A stretch of 64,000 nt of DNA from Myxococcota bacterium (GTDB lineage Bacteria; Myxococcota; XYA12-FULL-58-9; JALHOP01): the NCBI GenBank assembly GCA_022842935.1, contig JALHOP010000016.1, forward strand, positions 1 through 64,000, given 5' to 3'. The position numbers and the translations under genes are program-made. The stretch's first letter is position 1; each line of letters begins with the position of its first letter. This document shows positions 18,726-27,414 of this stretch, in pieces. Under the pieces are notes generated by a model that was not told where the DNA came from, ran no database searches, and saw nothing but the letters and a program-made list of their open reading frames with translations.

Positions 18726-18751
18726 CAACCCTGGCGGCAGAGGGTCGATAA
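18726..18751 (+). promoter_or_regulatory. CAACC-N15-CGATAA promoter-like element
   Basis: CAACC (18726-18730) and CGATAA (18746-18751), 15 bases apart and ten bases before the amidase ATG. This is the best match to the shared element and implies an almost leaderless mRNA. Confidence 0.5.
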
Positions 18752-18761
18752 AGCCGGTCTT

Positions 18762-20156
18762 ATGCGCAAGATCCATCGGGACCGGGTTGCCACCCAACGC
18801 CAAGCCAGTGTTCAGACCCCCACTTCCAGTGCGCCCTCGGCGGCCCTGGGCGGGCCGGTCATGCAATCGGCAAAACGCCCCCCCGGCCCGCAAGACGGGC
18901 TCGCGGCCAGCGCCGCTGCGACGAAGCCGCTCGCGACAACCAAAACCAGCAGGAGCGTCCCAGACGGCGCTGAGGCGATGACCGAGCGCGATATCAAGCG
19001 TCTCATTCCGCGCGTCGTACAACTCGAGACGACCAGGGCACCTCTACCAGCAAAGATCCCGGTGAGTCGCTCGCAAGTCGCCGACGTGTTGCCCTTTCTG
19101 CTCTCGAAGGAAGCGCGCTACCAAGCAGCATTCGAGCGCACCGATGGACGTGACTATTTGCTGATCGCCGGCAAGTTGGGCGACCCGGTGAGCAAAGTAG
19201 AGCTCGCGAGCGAACCCCACGGTCCCCGCGCCGGGTCACCAGTGGCACGCATCGCCGCTATCGCCCGCATCGCGCCTCCTCACAAGCCACTGCTCGGACT
19301 CCGCGTCGCGCTCGACCCGGGCCACTTTGGCGACATCGAGGACCTACGCGAGGGGAAGTTCGTCACCTCCGGTCCGCCACCCCAAAACCCCGAGACGATT
19401 CCTCCAGACGGGCTCACCGAGGGTGACCTCAACGCCATCTCGGCGCGCAACCTCGCGCGCCGTCTGACGAGCCTCGGAGCCGAGGTCATCATCACACGCC
19501 AGGGCCGCGTTACTCGCACCGAGAACCGCGCCTACGTAAATGCACTCCTCGACGCTGATCCGGAGCTCGCCAAGCGGGTCGGCAACCGAGGCCTCTTCCT
19601 GAGCGCGCTCGATCTCGAGCGTCGCGCTGAGCGCATGGGGGCCCATCACCCCGACATCAGCATCATCATGCACTTCGACGCCGAGGTGAATCAGGTGTCG
19701 GCGGACGCGCGCCACGAAGTGAAAATCTACGTGCCCGGCTGCTTTTCACGCGACTCCATCGACTCGAAGCTGGGCCGCGCCCGCTTCGTGCAGCAATGCG
19801 CCAGCACCAGCTGGAACGCATCGGCCGAGCTCGCCGCAACCCTGGTGAAAAGCATCTGCAAAACGACGGGGGCAGTGCCGCAGGTACCCGGCAAGACCGG
19901 GGCGGTCGACCCCAAGTTCCTGCTGCCCGTTGGCAATGACACCGGCGTCTTCGCACGCAGCTTGCGCTTGCCCCACGCCGTCCCGGGCGAACCCTTGAGC
20001 GTCTATCTCGAGGGCGCGACCTACAATCATCCGGACATTTTCCCCTTGGTCTTCCGTGACCGAGGTACCACCTACGGCGCGCCGGGGGGCTTTCTCGACA
20101 GCTACGCCAAGTCCCTCGCCGACGGCCTGGTGGCGTACGTGCGCAGCAAACGCTGA
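18762..20156 (+). CDS. N-acetylmuramoyl-L-alanine amidase (Amidase_3) without signal peptide
   Basis: A 464-residue zinc amidase predicted to cut the bond between muramic acid and the peptide in peptidoglycan. After about 180 residues of low-complexity and unassigned sequence, the Amidase_3 domain begins with LRVALDPGHFG (about 180-190, zinc His). It continues with TEGDLNAISARNLARRL (zinc Glu), ITRQGRVTRTENR and IIMHFDAEVN (second zinc His). The domain is long, with an insertion carrying cysteines around 325-370. Unusually, the N-terminus (MRKIHRDRVATQRQ) is polar with no signal peptide, though the substrate is outside the cytoplasm. Confidence 0.8.
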   Translation: MRKIHRDRVATQRQASVQTPTSSAPSAALGGPVMQSAKRPPGPQDGLAASAAATKPLATTKTSRSVPDGAEAMTERDIKRLIPRVVQLETTRAPLPAKIPVSRSQVADVLPFLLSKEARYQAAFERTDGRDYLLIAGKLGDPVSKVELASEPHGPRAGSPVARIAAIARIAPPHKPLLGLRVALDPGHFGDIEDLREGKFVTSGPPPQNPETIPPDGLTEGDLNAISARNLARRLTSLGAEVIITRQGRVTRTENRAYVNALLDADPELAKRVGNRGLFLSALDLERRAERMGAHHPDISIIMHFDAEVNQVSADARHEVKIYVPGCFSRDSIDSKLGRARFVQQCASTSWNASAELAATLVKSICKTTGAVPQVPGKTGAVDPKFLLPVGNDTGVFARSLRLPHAVPGEPLSVYLEGATYNHPDIFPLVFRDRGTTYGAPGGFLDSYAKSLADGLVAYVRSKR

Positions 20157-20177
20157 CGCGCCGCATTCACTGGCACA

Positions 20178-20204
20178 CAACTCGACCGGCATCGCGGCCG
20201 ATAG
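20178..20204 (+). promoter_or_regulatory. CAACT-N16-CGATAG promoter-like element
   Basis: CAACT at 20178-20182 and CGATAG at 20199-20204, nine bases before the ATG at 20214. Same layout as the element before the amidase gene. Confidence 0.45.
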
Positions 20205-20213
20205 CCTAGACAT

Positions 20214-21341
20214 ATGGACAGCACCGTTCTCCAGCGAGGTCTGCAGGATCTCGCGACCCACTTCTCCGCCCCGGCGAGCCACCGTGACCGTGACCACCAG
20301 CACGTCTCCCTGGACGAGCTGCGCCAAACGGGCGCGGGCCTCTCGGCGGAGGCGCGTTCCGTCATCGACCTCGTCGCGAACGAGCGCACGGCATACGACA
20401 CGATGCGCGGCGCGGTTCGCGAGGGCCGTTTCTTCGGGGCGAACCAGCTCTCTCTGCGTGACCTGGGAGCTCTCGCGCGCCCCACTGAGCAGGGTCAGCG
20501 CACCATCGTCGAGAACCTCCGCGCCATGGGGACGCGCTTGGACGCGCGCCGCGCGGAACACGAACGCGCGGTCGGCAACATCGTCGAGAACGCCCGTGAC
20601 CTGTACGAGAACCACAACTTCAAGGTCCAGCTACGCATGGCGCGCAGCGATGTTTCGCTCGACTTCGAGCAGCATCTGAAGAACGCGGTCTCGGCCCAGT
20701 ATCGCGACATCACCGTGGACGGCCGTACGTTCGCGAGCTGGCGCGAAGGACAAACCCTCTCGTCGCGCTTCGACACACTCAACTTGCTCTTTGGCGACAG
20801 CTGGAACAGCTATCGCGTCAGCGTCAATCGAAAGACACAGTCCACGGAGTACGCATGGCGCGACGCCGGTGGCTCGTCGCACCCGGTCGCCGACGCGTCC
20901 GTTTTCGCGGAAGCGCAACGCCGCCTGCGCGCCGCGGGTCGCCTCACGACGGTCGAGACGCCGGACTTTCGCGCAAGCTACGTGGTGGACACGCCACTGC
21001 GCCGTGAGGACGTCGCCAGCCATGCACAACTCACGCGACGCTTCGTGACCATGGAGATCGCCAACCACTCCTTCTCGCTGAATTTGCTCGACCACGCGCG
21101 CGACGCCACGACCTCGCACCGCATCGAGTTCGAGGTGCCACCGGCGCTGCGAGGGAGTGACCAGTTCAATACTGGCCTGAACGTCCCGAGCGCGCTGCTC
21201 GGAGGACGACTCACCGCGCTTACGGGGCGCGTCGTGAGTCAACGCACCGAGCTCGACCCAAGTATGCTTGAGCTGACCCTACGCGATGGTCGCAAGATCA
21301 TCATGACGCGCGACGAAGCGACCCAGCGCGGACTTATTTAG
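20214..21341 (+). CDS. Unknown 375-residue protein
   Basis: Residues 1-150 are helical with a unit (GANQLSLRDLGAL) like the G-x-x-S-L-x-E-L units of the 16104-17555 protein. Residues 150-375 look like a mixed alpha/beta domain. No signal peptide, no membrane segment, no recognised family. Its last eight bases overlap the convergent 21334-21627 gene. It is preceded at nine bases by a shared promoter-like element, which suggests co-regulation with the amidase upstream. Confidence 0.7.
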   Translation: MDSTVLQRGLQDLATHFSAPASHRDRDHQHVSLDELRQTGAGLSAEARSVIDLVANERTAYDTMRGAVREGRFFGANQLSLRDLGALARPTEQGQRTIVENLRAMGTRLDARRAEHERAVGNIVENARDLYENHNFKVQLRMARSDVSLDFEQHLKNAVSAQYRDITVDGRTFASWREGQTLSSRFDTLNLLFGDSWNSYRVSVNRKTQSTEYAWRDAGGSSHPVADASVFAEAQRRLRAAGRLTTVETPDFRASYVVDTPLRREDVASHAQLTRRFVTMEIANHSFSLNLLDHARDATTSHRIEFEVPPALRGSDQFNTGLNVPSALLGGRLTALTGRVVSQRTELDPSMLELTLRDGRKIIMTRDEATQRGLI

Positions 21342-21627
21342 CCTTCTTCTTGGCGCCTTTTTTCGGGACGCGCGGCTGGGCCACGATAGTGGCGATCTCA
21401 GGCATATCGCCCGGCGTGATGTCTGGTGCAGCGGCTTGGCTCTCGCTGTCAACGACGGTGTAACCCATCTTTCGCAGGAACAAGACACCCTTCCAGATCT
21501 CTTCCGGACCCGACTTGGCGTTGAGCTCGGGTTTCACGTAGCGCCGGGCCAGCTCGCCCCAAACCGCGACGATCGATGGTTGCGGGGGGGTCGCTTTGCG
21601 CGAGTTGTAAGTACCGTGGAATGGCAT
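21334..21627 (-). CDS. Small unknown basic protein
   Basis: A 97-residue protein starting MPFHGTYNSRKATPPQP (a start nine bases further upstream, MPPMPF, is also possible). The middle (PEEIWKGVLFLRKMGYTVVD) looks structured. The end is a Lys-rich tail (KKGAKKKAK), typical of nucleic-acid-binding extensions. Convergent with and overlapping the 20214 gene by eight bases. Function unknown. Confidence 0.55.
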   Translation of the reverse strand: MPFHGTYNSRKATPPQPSIVAVWGELARRYVKPELNAKSGPEEIWKGVLFLRKMGYTVVDSESQAAAPDITPGDMPEIATIVAQPRVPKKGAKKKAK

Positions 21628-21752
21628 GGGTGGCATCATAAGGCATTGAGGCGGACGAAAGCAGCACCATTTTCCAGGACGCGGTGGCGCAGCGGGCAAC
21701 GGTGGACGGCTGGCTTGGCAGTGTGACGGTCGCTCGTTATGGTCTCCGCGGC

Positions 21753-22954
21753 ATGCGTCTTCCCGCCATACTCGTTCTCTTGGTCACGGCTTGCAGCAAC
21801 GGCGGTGGCGCTTCGGTCACGCTCGCCATTCCGGCGTCGACGAAGCAGTCACTCACCGGCTTCGACGCTGGCGGCCGCGCCGTGCTCTCGCTCGCGGTGG
21901 TCTGCGATGACGGTCGCGGCGGCACCTACGAACAGGAGCTGTCGACACGTGTAGAGAGCGCCGGCTTCTTCGTGCCAGCATGCGGACCCGCGACACTGAA
22001 CCTCACCATCATCGCCGAGTACGGGAGCCAGGACCCGGTGGTCGCCTTCGAGGCTACGAACACCGCCATCCTCGAGAGCGGAGTCAACGCCGACGTCGAG
22101 TTCACGGGAGTAGCTTATGGCGAGCTCATCCTCGACCCGCTGGGCCAGCCGATCTTGAGCTGCACCTACGAGGACAGCGGCGGTCTGTATGGGCTGCGGA
22201 CAGTCGCGATGGACGGTAGCGTCTTCACGTTCCGCGTGCCGGCCGCGGCCTACGACGTCTATTGCTTCGACGCGGTCAACCCGCTCCCAACTACCAACCG
22301 ACACGTGTCGGAGCTGGTCAGCGTGCCGGGCCGAACCTCACCATTAACACTGACAGCGCCACGCCACCGCCGCCGCCAGAGCTCAACAACTTGAGCTTCT
22401 TTGCCATCACCGAGACGAGCGCGTCGGTGACCTGGGGCTTCCGTACCTATGCGGTCAGCACCATCACATTCACGCTCGAGGTCGCCCTGGATGCGAGCTT
22501 CACCGAGCAAGCCCGCGCGCCGGTGGTGACGGCGCAGGGCAACCAGACACTCGACGACCTGACGCCGGACACACACTACTTCGTTCGCGTCACCGGCACG
22601 GACGCTTGGGGCACGAGCAACACCTTGGTCGGCGAGTTCGACACGCTGGCACCGCCTGGGTCGCCATATCTGTCGGAGATCCGCGTCAACGGCGCGATCC
22701 TCACTCCGTTTTCGCCGACGATGTTTGGCTACTCTTATTCCGCGCAGTCGTCCGATGCGACCCTCACGTTCCAAGCCACTACGTTGGACCCGACGTCGTT
22801 CGTCCGCGTCGAGAGCGACAGTGAAAGCCTCGGCAGCACCACATCCGTCCAGCCGATTCCTTTCGGCAACACACAGGTCGACATCTTCGTACGCAACGCC
22901 GACAGCAGCTCCACACAGAGCTACGCCATCTCTGTCTTCAGGCCACCGACGTGA
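21753..22954 (+). pseudogene. Fn3-type lipoprotein interrupted by a single-base frameshift
   Basis: The first part (21753-22328) begins with a lipoprotein signal (MRLPAILVLLVTACSNGGG) and reads well to SELVSVP. The frame then becomes random, while the +1 frame continues as GPNLTINTDSATPPPPP. A fibronectin type III domain (SASVTWGF ... TPDTHYFVRVTGTDAWG) and a cadherin-like beta-sandwich follow, ending at 22954. Adding one G to the GGG run at 22328-22330 restores one protein of about 400 residues. Either a recent mutation or an assembly error. Intact, it would be an outer-membrane lipoprotein of unknown function. Confidence 0.75.
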
Positions 22955-22972
22955 AGTGACTTACGCGCTGAA
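22943..22972 (+). repeat. 30-bp direct repeat, copy A
   Basis: Matches 24897-24926 at 27 of 30 bases, with weaker similarity for 20 more bases. Copy B spans the stop codon of the TonB receptor gene, so copy A looks like a relic of a receptor-gene 3' end. The two copies bracket the FecR-like gene and the 24131 gene. Confidence 0.6.
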
Positions 22973-23029
22973 AGTGGAGCTCGGCTGGCCCCTCACGGGC
23001 TCGGCAGACAGGTCATCGGCGGGCTGCGC

Positions 23030-24073
23030 TCAAAGCGCGGTGTCACACGCTTCGACGAGATTTCGTACGCGCTCGATGTGCACCGAGTCGTCGGGATACT
23101 TGCGCGCGTGGTTGCGCCAATGCGTGCAGGCCGCCGCCTTATCGCTGGTCTCCTGGATGAACAAGCCGACCTCCCAGGAGAGGCGCGCCATCTGCGCCGG
23201 CGTGATGTCTCCGCGTTGACTCTGTGACACGAGCAAGTCCACCGCAGCGCGCAATCGCTTTTGCTGACGCAACGACGCTATGCGTTGCAGGATCTCTTCC
23301 ATCGTCAAGGTGGTGCGCGGCGGCTCGACTTCTTCTTCCGCCTCCCCTCCCTCATCGGCCTCCTCGGCCGCCGCAAGCGGAGCTCGCGTGGGCTTCGTGG
23401 TGCGGCTGGTTGCTTGCTTGCGTGAGGGAGCCGTCTGGCGCTTCGGCGGCGGCACGGCGGTCAACGGTGGCTGGGACGCGGGCCGTTGCGCCGCGACGTC
23501 GTCATGCTCGAGCGGCCAGACGAGGACCGCGCCAGCAGACAGCGTGACGTCGTCACCGTCGTCATCGTGAAACACGATGGTGCCCTCGGTGAGCTCGACG
23601 CGCCCCCCACTCTCGCCTTGCTCGACCGTGAAGCGTGTGCCGGTGACCTCGATGACGCCGTGCGAGACGTGGACACGCAACGTGCTCCCGTCCGTGCGCT
23701 TGTGCGCGATGAAGCTTGCCTTGCCGCGTCGCACGCGCAGTGAGTCCCGCAGACGCTCGAGCGAAGCGCCGGGATAGACCACCACCTGGTCACCGCGCTC
23801 TTCCAGAATCACAGGCTCGGTGCACGAAGCTTTCACGTCCACGAGGCCGGCATAGTCGTACCTGCAACGTGTCGAGTCACCCGGCCCCGTTGGCACCCGC
23901 AAGACCACGAACAAGAAGGCCGCGATAACGCACAACCCGGTCGCAATCGCGAGGCCGATGAGTGTGCCATGGCGCGCTCCATATCGGGCCGCCTTCTCCT
24001 CGCGCCGCGCCACGCGGACCACGTCTGGGCGCGGCGATACCTCGGTGACTTCATCGGGAGGCGCGTAGGGCAT
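23030..24073 (-). CDS. FecR-like membrane protein
   Basis: A 347-residue protein with a cytoplasmic N-terminus, one membrane helix (about 37-60) and a periplasmic FecR domain (about 70-195) including VSHGVIEVTGTRFTVEQGE. A Pro/Lys/Glu-rich linker follows. The C-terminal region (about 265-347) is helical and TPR-like, with cysteines in AAACTHW and VEACDTAL. In FecR systems such proteins pass a signal from an outer-membrane receptor to an ECF sigma factor. A TonB receptor lies just upstream on the same strand, but no sigma factor gene is visible here. Confidence 0.75.
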   Translation of the reverse strand: MPYAPPDEVTEVSPRPDVVRVARREEKAARYGARHGTLIGLAIATGLCVIAAFLFVVLRVPTGPGDSTRCRYDYAGLVDVKASCTEPVILEERGDQVVVYPGASLERLRDSLRVRRGKASFIAHKRTDGSTLRVHVSHGVIEVTGTRFTVEQGESGGRVELTEGTIVFHDDDGDDVTLSAGAVLVWPLEHDDVAAQRPASQPPLTAVPPPKRQTAPSRKQATSRTTKPTRAPLAAAEEADEGGEAEEEVEPPRTTLTMEEILQRIASLRQQKRLRAAVDLLVSQSQRGDITPAQMARLSWEVGLFIQETSDKAAACTHWRNHARKYPDDSVHIERVRNLVEACDTAL

Positions 24074-24130
24074 ACGTAACCCTACAAAGGAGCCTCCGGT
24101 TCCGGTGGATTTGCCGACACCGACAGCCTG

Positions 24131-24739
24131 TCATCGTGTCAGCCCGAGCTTGGAGCCCGGCTTACGGATCACCACGACGTGGTGCTCGCGAGGTGGCGTC
24201 ACGCTCGCGGCGGCAGCTCCTCGAAACCCGATCGCCGCTTCCGGCGAGCCGCCGAACCAAGCTCCCGCGTCGACTCGCTCTTTGCTCATGTTGGATACCA
24301 CGCGCCCGACGTAACCCCTCTTTGGGTCTTCGTTGTCGAAGCTGAGGTCGACACGCCAGCGAATGGTACCGATCGGAACCTTCATGTCGATGAGGATAAT
24401 GCCTTGCTCCATGTCGGCGGCGTGCACTCGGCTGTCGCGCCAGTTCTCGCTTGCCTGCAGCGTGCCATCGGCGTGCAAGATGATGGAGTTGCGACCGGAG
24501 CTCAGCTCGAACCCTCCGTCACGGTTCGGTCCGCCGACGCGGACGCGACGGCCACCAAAGGTGAGATCTGTCGCTTTGGCATTGAACTCGGATCGATAAA
24601 GGCCGCGCGCAAGGTCGTCGATCGCGGCCTGGATGCTCTTGGCGCCGTAGCTGCTGCTGCCGCCACTGTCCAACCACGTGACGTCGACGGCCACGAATGG
24701 ATCGCCCGGTCGAGGCTGGATGCTCTGTGCTTCCCCCAA
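24131..24739 (-). CDS. Unknown protein; true start uncertain because of an in-frame TGA
   Basis: The clear reading frame gives about 203 residues from a TTG (24739), containing LDSGGSSSYGAKSIQAAIDD and a beta-rich middle. No family recognised. The TTG has no ribosome-binding site. The same frame continues upstream past a TGA at 24796-24794 to an ATG at 24880 that has a GAAGG site eight bases before it. The extended product would be 249 residues, with a Cys-rich CECRSC stretch just after the TGA. It lies between the TonB receptor and FecR-like genes, all on the minus strand. Confidence 0.55.
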   Translation of the reverse strand: MGEAQSIQPRPGDPFVAVDVTWLDSGGSSSYGAKSIQAAIDDLARGLYRSEFNAKATDLTFGGRRVRVGGPNRDGGFELSSGRNSIILHADGTLQASENWRDSRVHAADMEQGIILIDMKVPIGTIRWRVDLSFDNEDPKRGYVGRVVSNMSKERVDAGAWFGGSPEAAIGFRGAAAASVTPPREHHVVVIRKPGSKLGLTR

Positions 24740-24896
24740 GGTTGCGATGGCGAAAGTGCCCTGCTGGCACGAGCGGCACTCGCAGCGGTTCCATCAATCG
24801 AGGGTCGCGAGACGCCGGGCGAGTGGCAGCAACCACGTCGACGCGCCCGGAAAACGGGGTACGCCGGTTTCCAGAAGCATCAGGAAGACCTTCGGA

Positions 24897-24926
24897 CCAC
24901 GGACGTGAAGTGACTCACGGGCTGAA
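24897..24926 (+). repeat. 30-bp direct repeat, copy B
   Basis: Spans the stop codon (24915-24917, minus strand) of the TonB receptor gene; 27 of 30 bases match 22943-22972. Confidence 0.6.
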
Positions 24927-27203
24927 GGCGTAGCCCAGCTGCACCATGAACCAGCGGCCTTCCTGCGGATACGGGAAGCGCGTGGTACCGCCCTGGCCGT
25001 AGGTGTGGTTGAGCACGTTGTGAACGTTGGCGGACAACGAGAGGCCCTTCACGTAGAGGTCGCCGCTTCGGATCTGGGCGTCGAGAATGATGCGCGCTTT
25101 GTTCTTGTTGAGCAGGTTCGCGTCAGCGTTTGGCTTATTGTTCGAGACGCCCTGAATCGGCGCCTGTTGATCGCCGACATAGCGGACAATGACGTCGAGC
25201 CAGGTGCTTGGCGCCATGTCGAGCAGCGGACGTCCGCTGGCGACGAACGTGCCGTAGAACATCGGGACGTGCCAAACGCGGTTCGAAGTGGCGCGGCGCG
25301 GATCGATGGAGGCGCTCACGTCGTCAAAAGCGGTGTAGTTCTCGACATCGAGGACATAGAAAAAAGTGCCGTTAGCGCGAAGGCGGAGATCTTCGGTATT
25401 GAAGGCGATCTCTTCCTCGACGGTCGCCGTCCTCAGATCACCAGCGTTGTTGTAGTAGACGACGTTTGCCGGATCGATGTTGGCGTCGGGTACGCGGTAG
25501 ATGCCGTTCGACAGGCGGTTGTACGAGAAGTTCGTCGTCGAAATGACCAGACCCTCGAACAGACGTACCGTGGGGGTCAGCTGAAGCGACCGCTGCTTCT
25601 CGGCGTCGAGATCGACGGCGCCCTGATAACTCGGAATGTTGTTGTAGCGGTACCAGTATGGTCCGTCGACGAACGACTCGGCGTACGACAGCTTCATGTC
25701 GAACTCGTCCGCCGGGTTGAAGATGAGGGCGGCGCGCGGAGAGACGTCGGTGATATCGTCGACGTCTGGGAGCGGGAAGGGAGCGCCCACCGGGCCGCGG
25801 CGCTTCTTGTAGTCGACACGCGCGCCCACGTTGAGCAGAAACATGCCGCCGAGGTGCTGCTTCACCTGGGCGAAGGCCGAGTAGATGCCCTCGCTGCCGG
25901 TCCGCAGTAGCTCACGGCCACGCACGTCGGGCACGGTCTCGATGGCGCCAGCGGTACCCTGTGGGTTCATGCTGTCGACGAGCTGGAAGACGTCCGCCGC
26001 GACGCCCACGAACGCATCACCGCGCCCCAGACCCGGGACGATGTAGTCGTATTTGACCTGGACGAAGCCATTCAGACCGCGCTCGTTCCACGACAGGATC
26101 GAGCGGTTGTTGGTGGAGGTCGAGACACCGCCCATGCGGATCGTCGCGGCGTCGAAACCGACCTGACCCGTGATCGACCAGCTCTCGTTGAACACGTGGT
26201 TGTAGTCGATCGCGACGTGGGTGTTGCTGTTGTAGAGACCGTTCTTGATGCCCTCGAAGCTGCGCAGAACGGAGTAGTCGTAGATTTCGCCCATGCGGCC
26301 GACGTCGGTGTACGGCGCTCTGGTGCCCTCGCGGTTGAGCTGCGCGTAGAGCGACCAGTCGTGGATACGGTAGCGCATCCCGACGTCATAGTTCTCCGGC
26401 TGCCGGGCACCGCTGATGACGACCTCGCCGCCGCGGGGCACGGTCGAATAGTCGTCGTCGATGTCAACGCTTCGGCTCTCGCCCTTGGCGCGATAGACGG
26501 TGGCCCACATGGTGAGGTCGTGTTCGGGCGCGAACTCTTTGCCGTAAGCAACGTCCAGGCGAACCTGGCCGTAGTTGCCGCCACCGATAACCGCCCGGAC
26601 GCCGTCGAGCTCCTTGCCGGCCTTGGTGACGATGTTGATGACGGCAGTGAGGGCGACATTGCCGTAGACCGACGAGCCGGGGCCTCGGAGCACCTCGATG
26701 CGTGCGACCTTGTCCGGATTGATGCTGATTCCGTAGTCGGGCGCAGCCGCGAGATAGGCGCGCTGGTTCAAGCGGTGCCCATCGACCATGATCAGGATCT
26801 TCTGTTGAGCCGAGGCGTAAACGCCGCGCATTGCGATGTTCGCCTCATTGGCGTCCGCCACGAGAGTCATGCCGGGCACGTAGGCCGTGAGCACGTCCAT
26901 GAGGTGGCGGGAGGCGGATGCTCGGATCATCTCCGACGTAATGACCGTGATGGGCACAGGCGCCTCACGTAGCGGCTCGGCCCGGCGGGAGGCGGTGACG
27001 ACCGTAGGATTCAAGAGCTCTTCCATCGAGAACTCCTCGATGCTGCCGCTACCGACGTCCTCGATGTTGATCGGGCGCGTGTCGGCCCCCTCGAGTGGGA
27101 TCAGCGGTTCGGCCTCGGGTTGCGTGTCTTGAGCTTTCGCAGGAGTGACCGCGATAGCAAACAATGCAGCCGCGATAGCAGCTGGTCGAAGCTCGATGAG
27201 CAC
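24915..27203 (-). CDS. TonB-dependent outer-membrane receptor
   Basis: A 762-residue protein with a signal peptide (cleavage after AKA, about 24). The plug domain spans about 65-185 (VVTASRRAEPLREAPVPITV, then RIEVLRGPGSSVYG and AVINIVTK), and a 22-strand beta-barrel ends in the usual aromatic pattern GYAFSP. It imports a ligand across the outer membrane with energy from TonB. The ligand cannot be read from sequence. The barrel resembles the siderophore/vitamin receptor group. Downstream on the same strand are the unknown gene and the FecR-like gene. Confidence 0.92.
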   Translation of the reverse strand: MLIELRPAAIAAALFAIAVTPAKAQDTQPEAEPLIPLEGADTRPINIEDVGSGSIEEFSMEELLNPTVVTASRRAEPLREAPVPITVITSEMIRASASRHLMDVLTAYVPGMTLVADANEANIAMRGVYASAQQKILIMVDGHRLNQRAYLAAAPDYGISINPDKVARIEVLRGPGSSVYGNVALTAVINIVTKAGKELDGVRAVIGGGNYGQVRLDVAYGKEFAPEHDLTMWATVYRAKGESRSVDIDDDYSTVPRGGEVVISGARQPENYDVGMRYRIHDWSLYAQLNREGTRAPYTDVGRMGEIYDYSVLRSFEGIKNGLYNSNTHVAIDYNHVFNESWSITGQVGFDAATIRMGGVSTSTNNRSILSWNERGLNGFVQVKYDYIVPGLGRGDAFVGVAADVFQLVDSMNPQGTAGAIETVPDVRGRELLRTGSEGIYSAFAQVKQHLGGMFLLNVGARVDYKKRRGPVGAPFPLPDVDDITDVSPRAALIFNPADEFDMKLSYAESFVDGPYWYRYNNIPSYQGAVDLDAEKQRSLQLTPTVRLFEGLVISTTNFSYNRLSNGIYRVPDANIDPANVVYYNNAGDLRTATVEEEIAFNTEDLRLRANGTFFYVLDVENYTAFDDVSASIDPRRATSNRVWHVPMFYGTFVASGRPLLDMAPSTWLDVIVRYVGDQQAPIQGVSNNKPNADANLLNKNKARIILDAQIRSGDLYVKGLSLSANVHNVLNHTYGQGGTTRFPYPQEGRWFMVQLGYAFSP

Positions 27204-27378
27204 GGCTCACCTCCTGGGGAGGTTGAACTCATAGCGACAAAGTGCCAACGCACTCCAAAGAAACTTGTAGGGGATTGTGTTGACGCGGCGCAGCGATTGA
27301 CGGGATGCGCCGGGACACCCCCGAGGCCGTCCTGTTTCGAGACGGTCGTCTTGAAGAGATCTGCGTGACCTCGTCGGG

Positions 27379-27405
27379 CACCCTTCGTGGGCCTTCCGCC
27401 GATAA
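27379..27405 (+). promoter_or_regulatory. CACCC-N16-CGATAA promoter-like element
   Basis: CACCC at 27379-27383 and CGATAA at 27400-27405, nine bases before the HAD gene ATG at 27415. Same geometry as the amidase element. Confidence 0.4.
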
Positions 27406-27414
27406 TCGACACAT

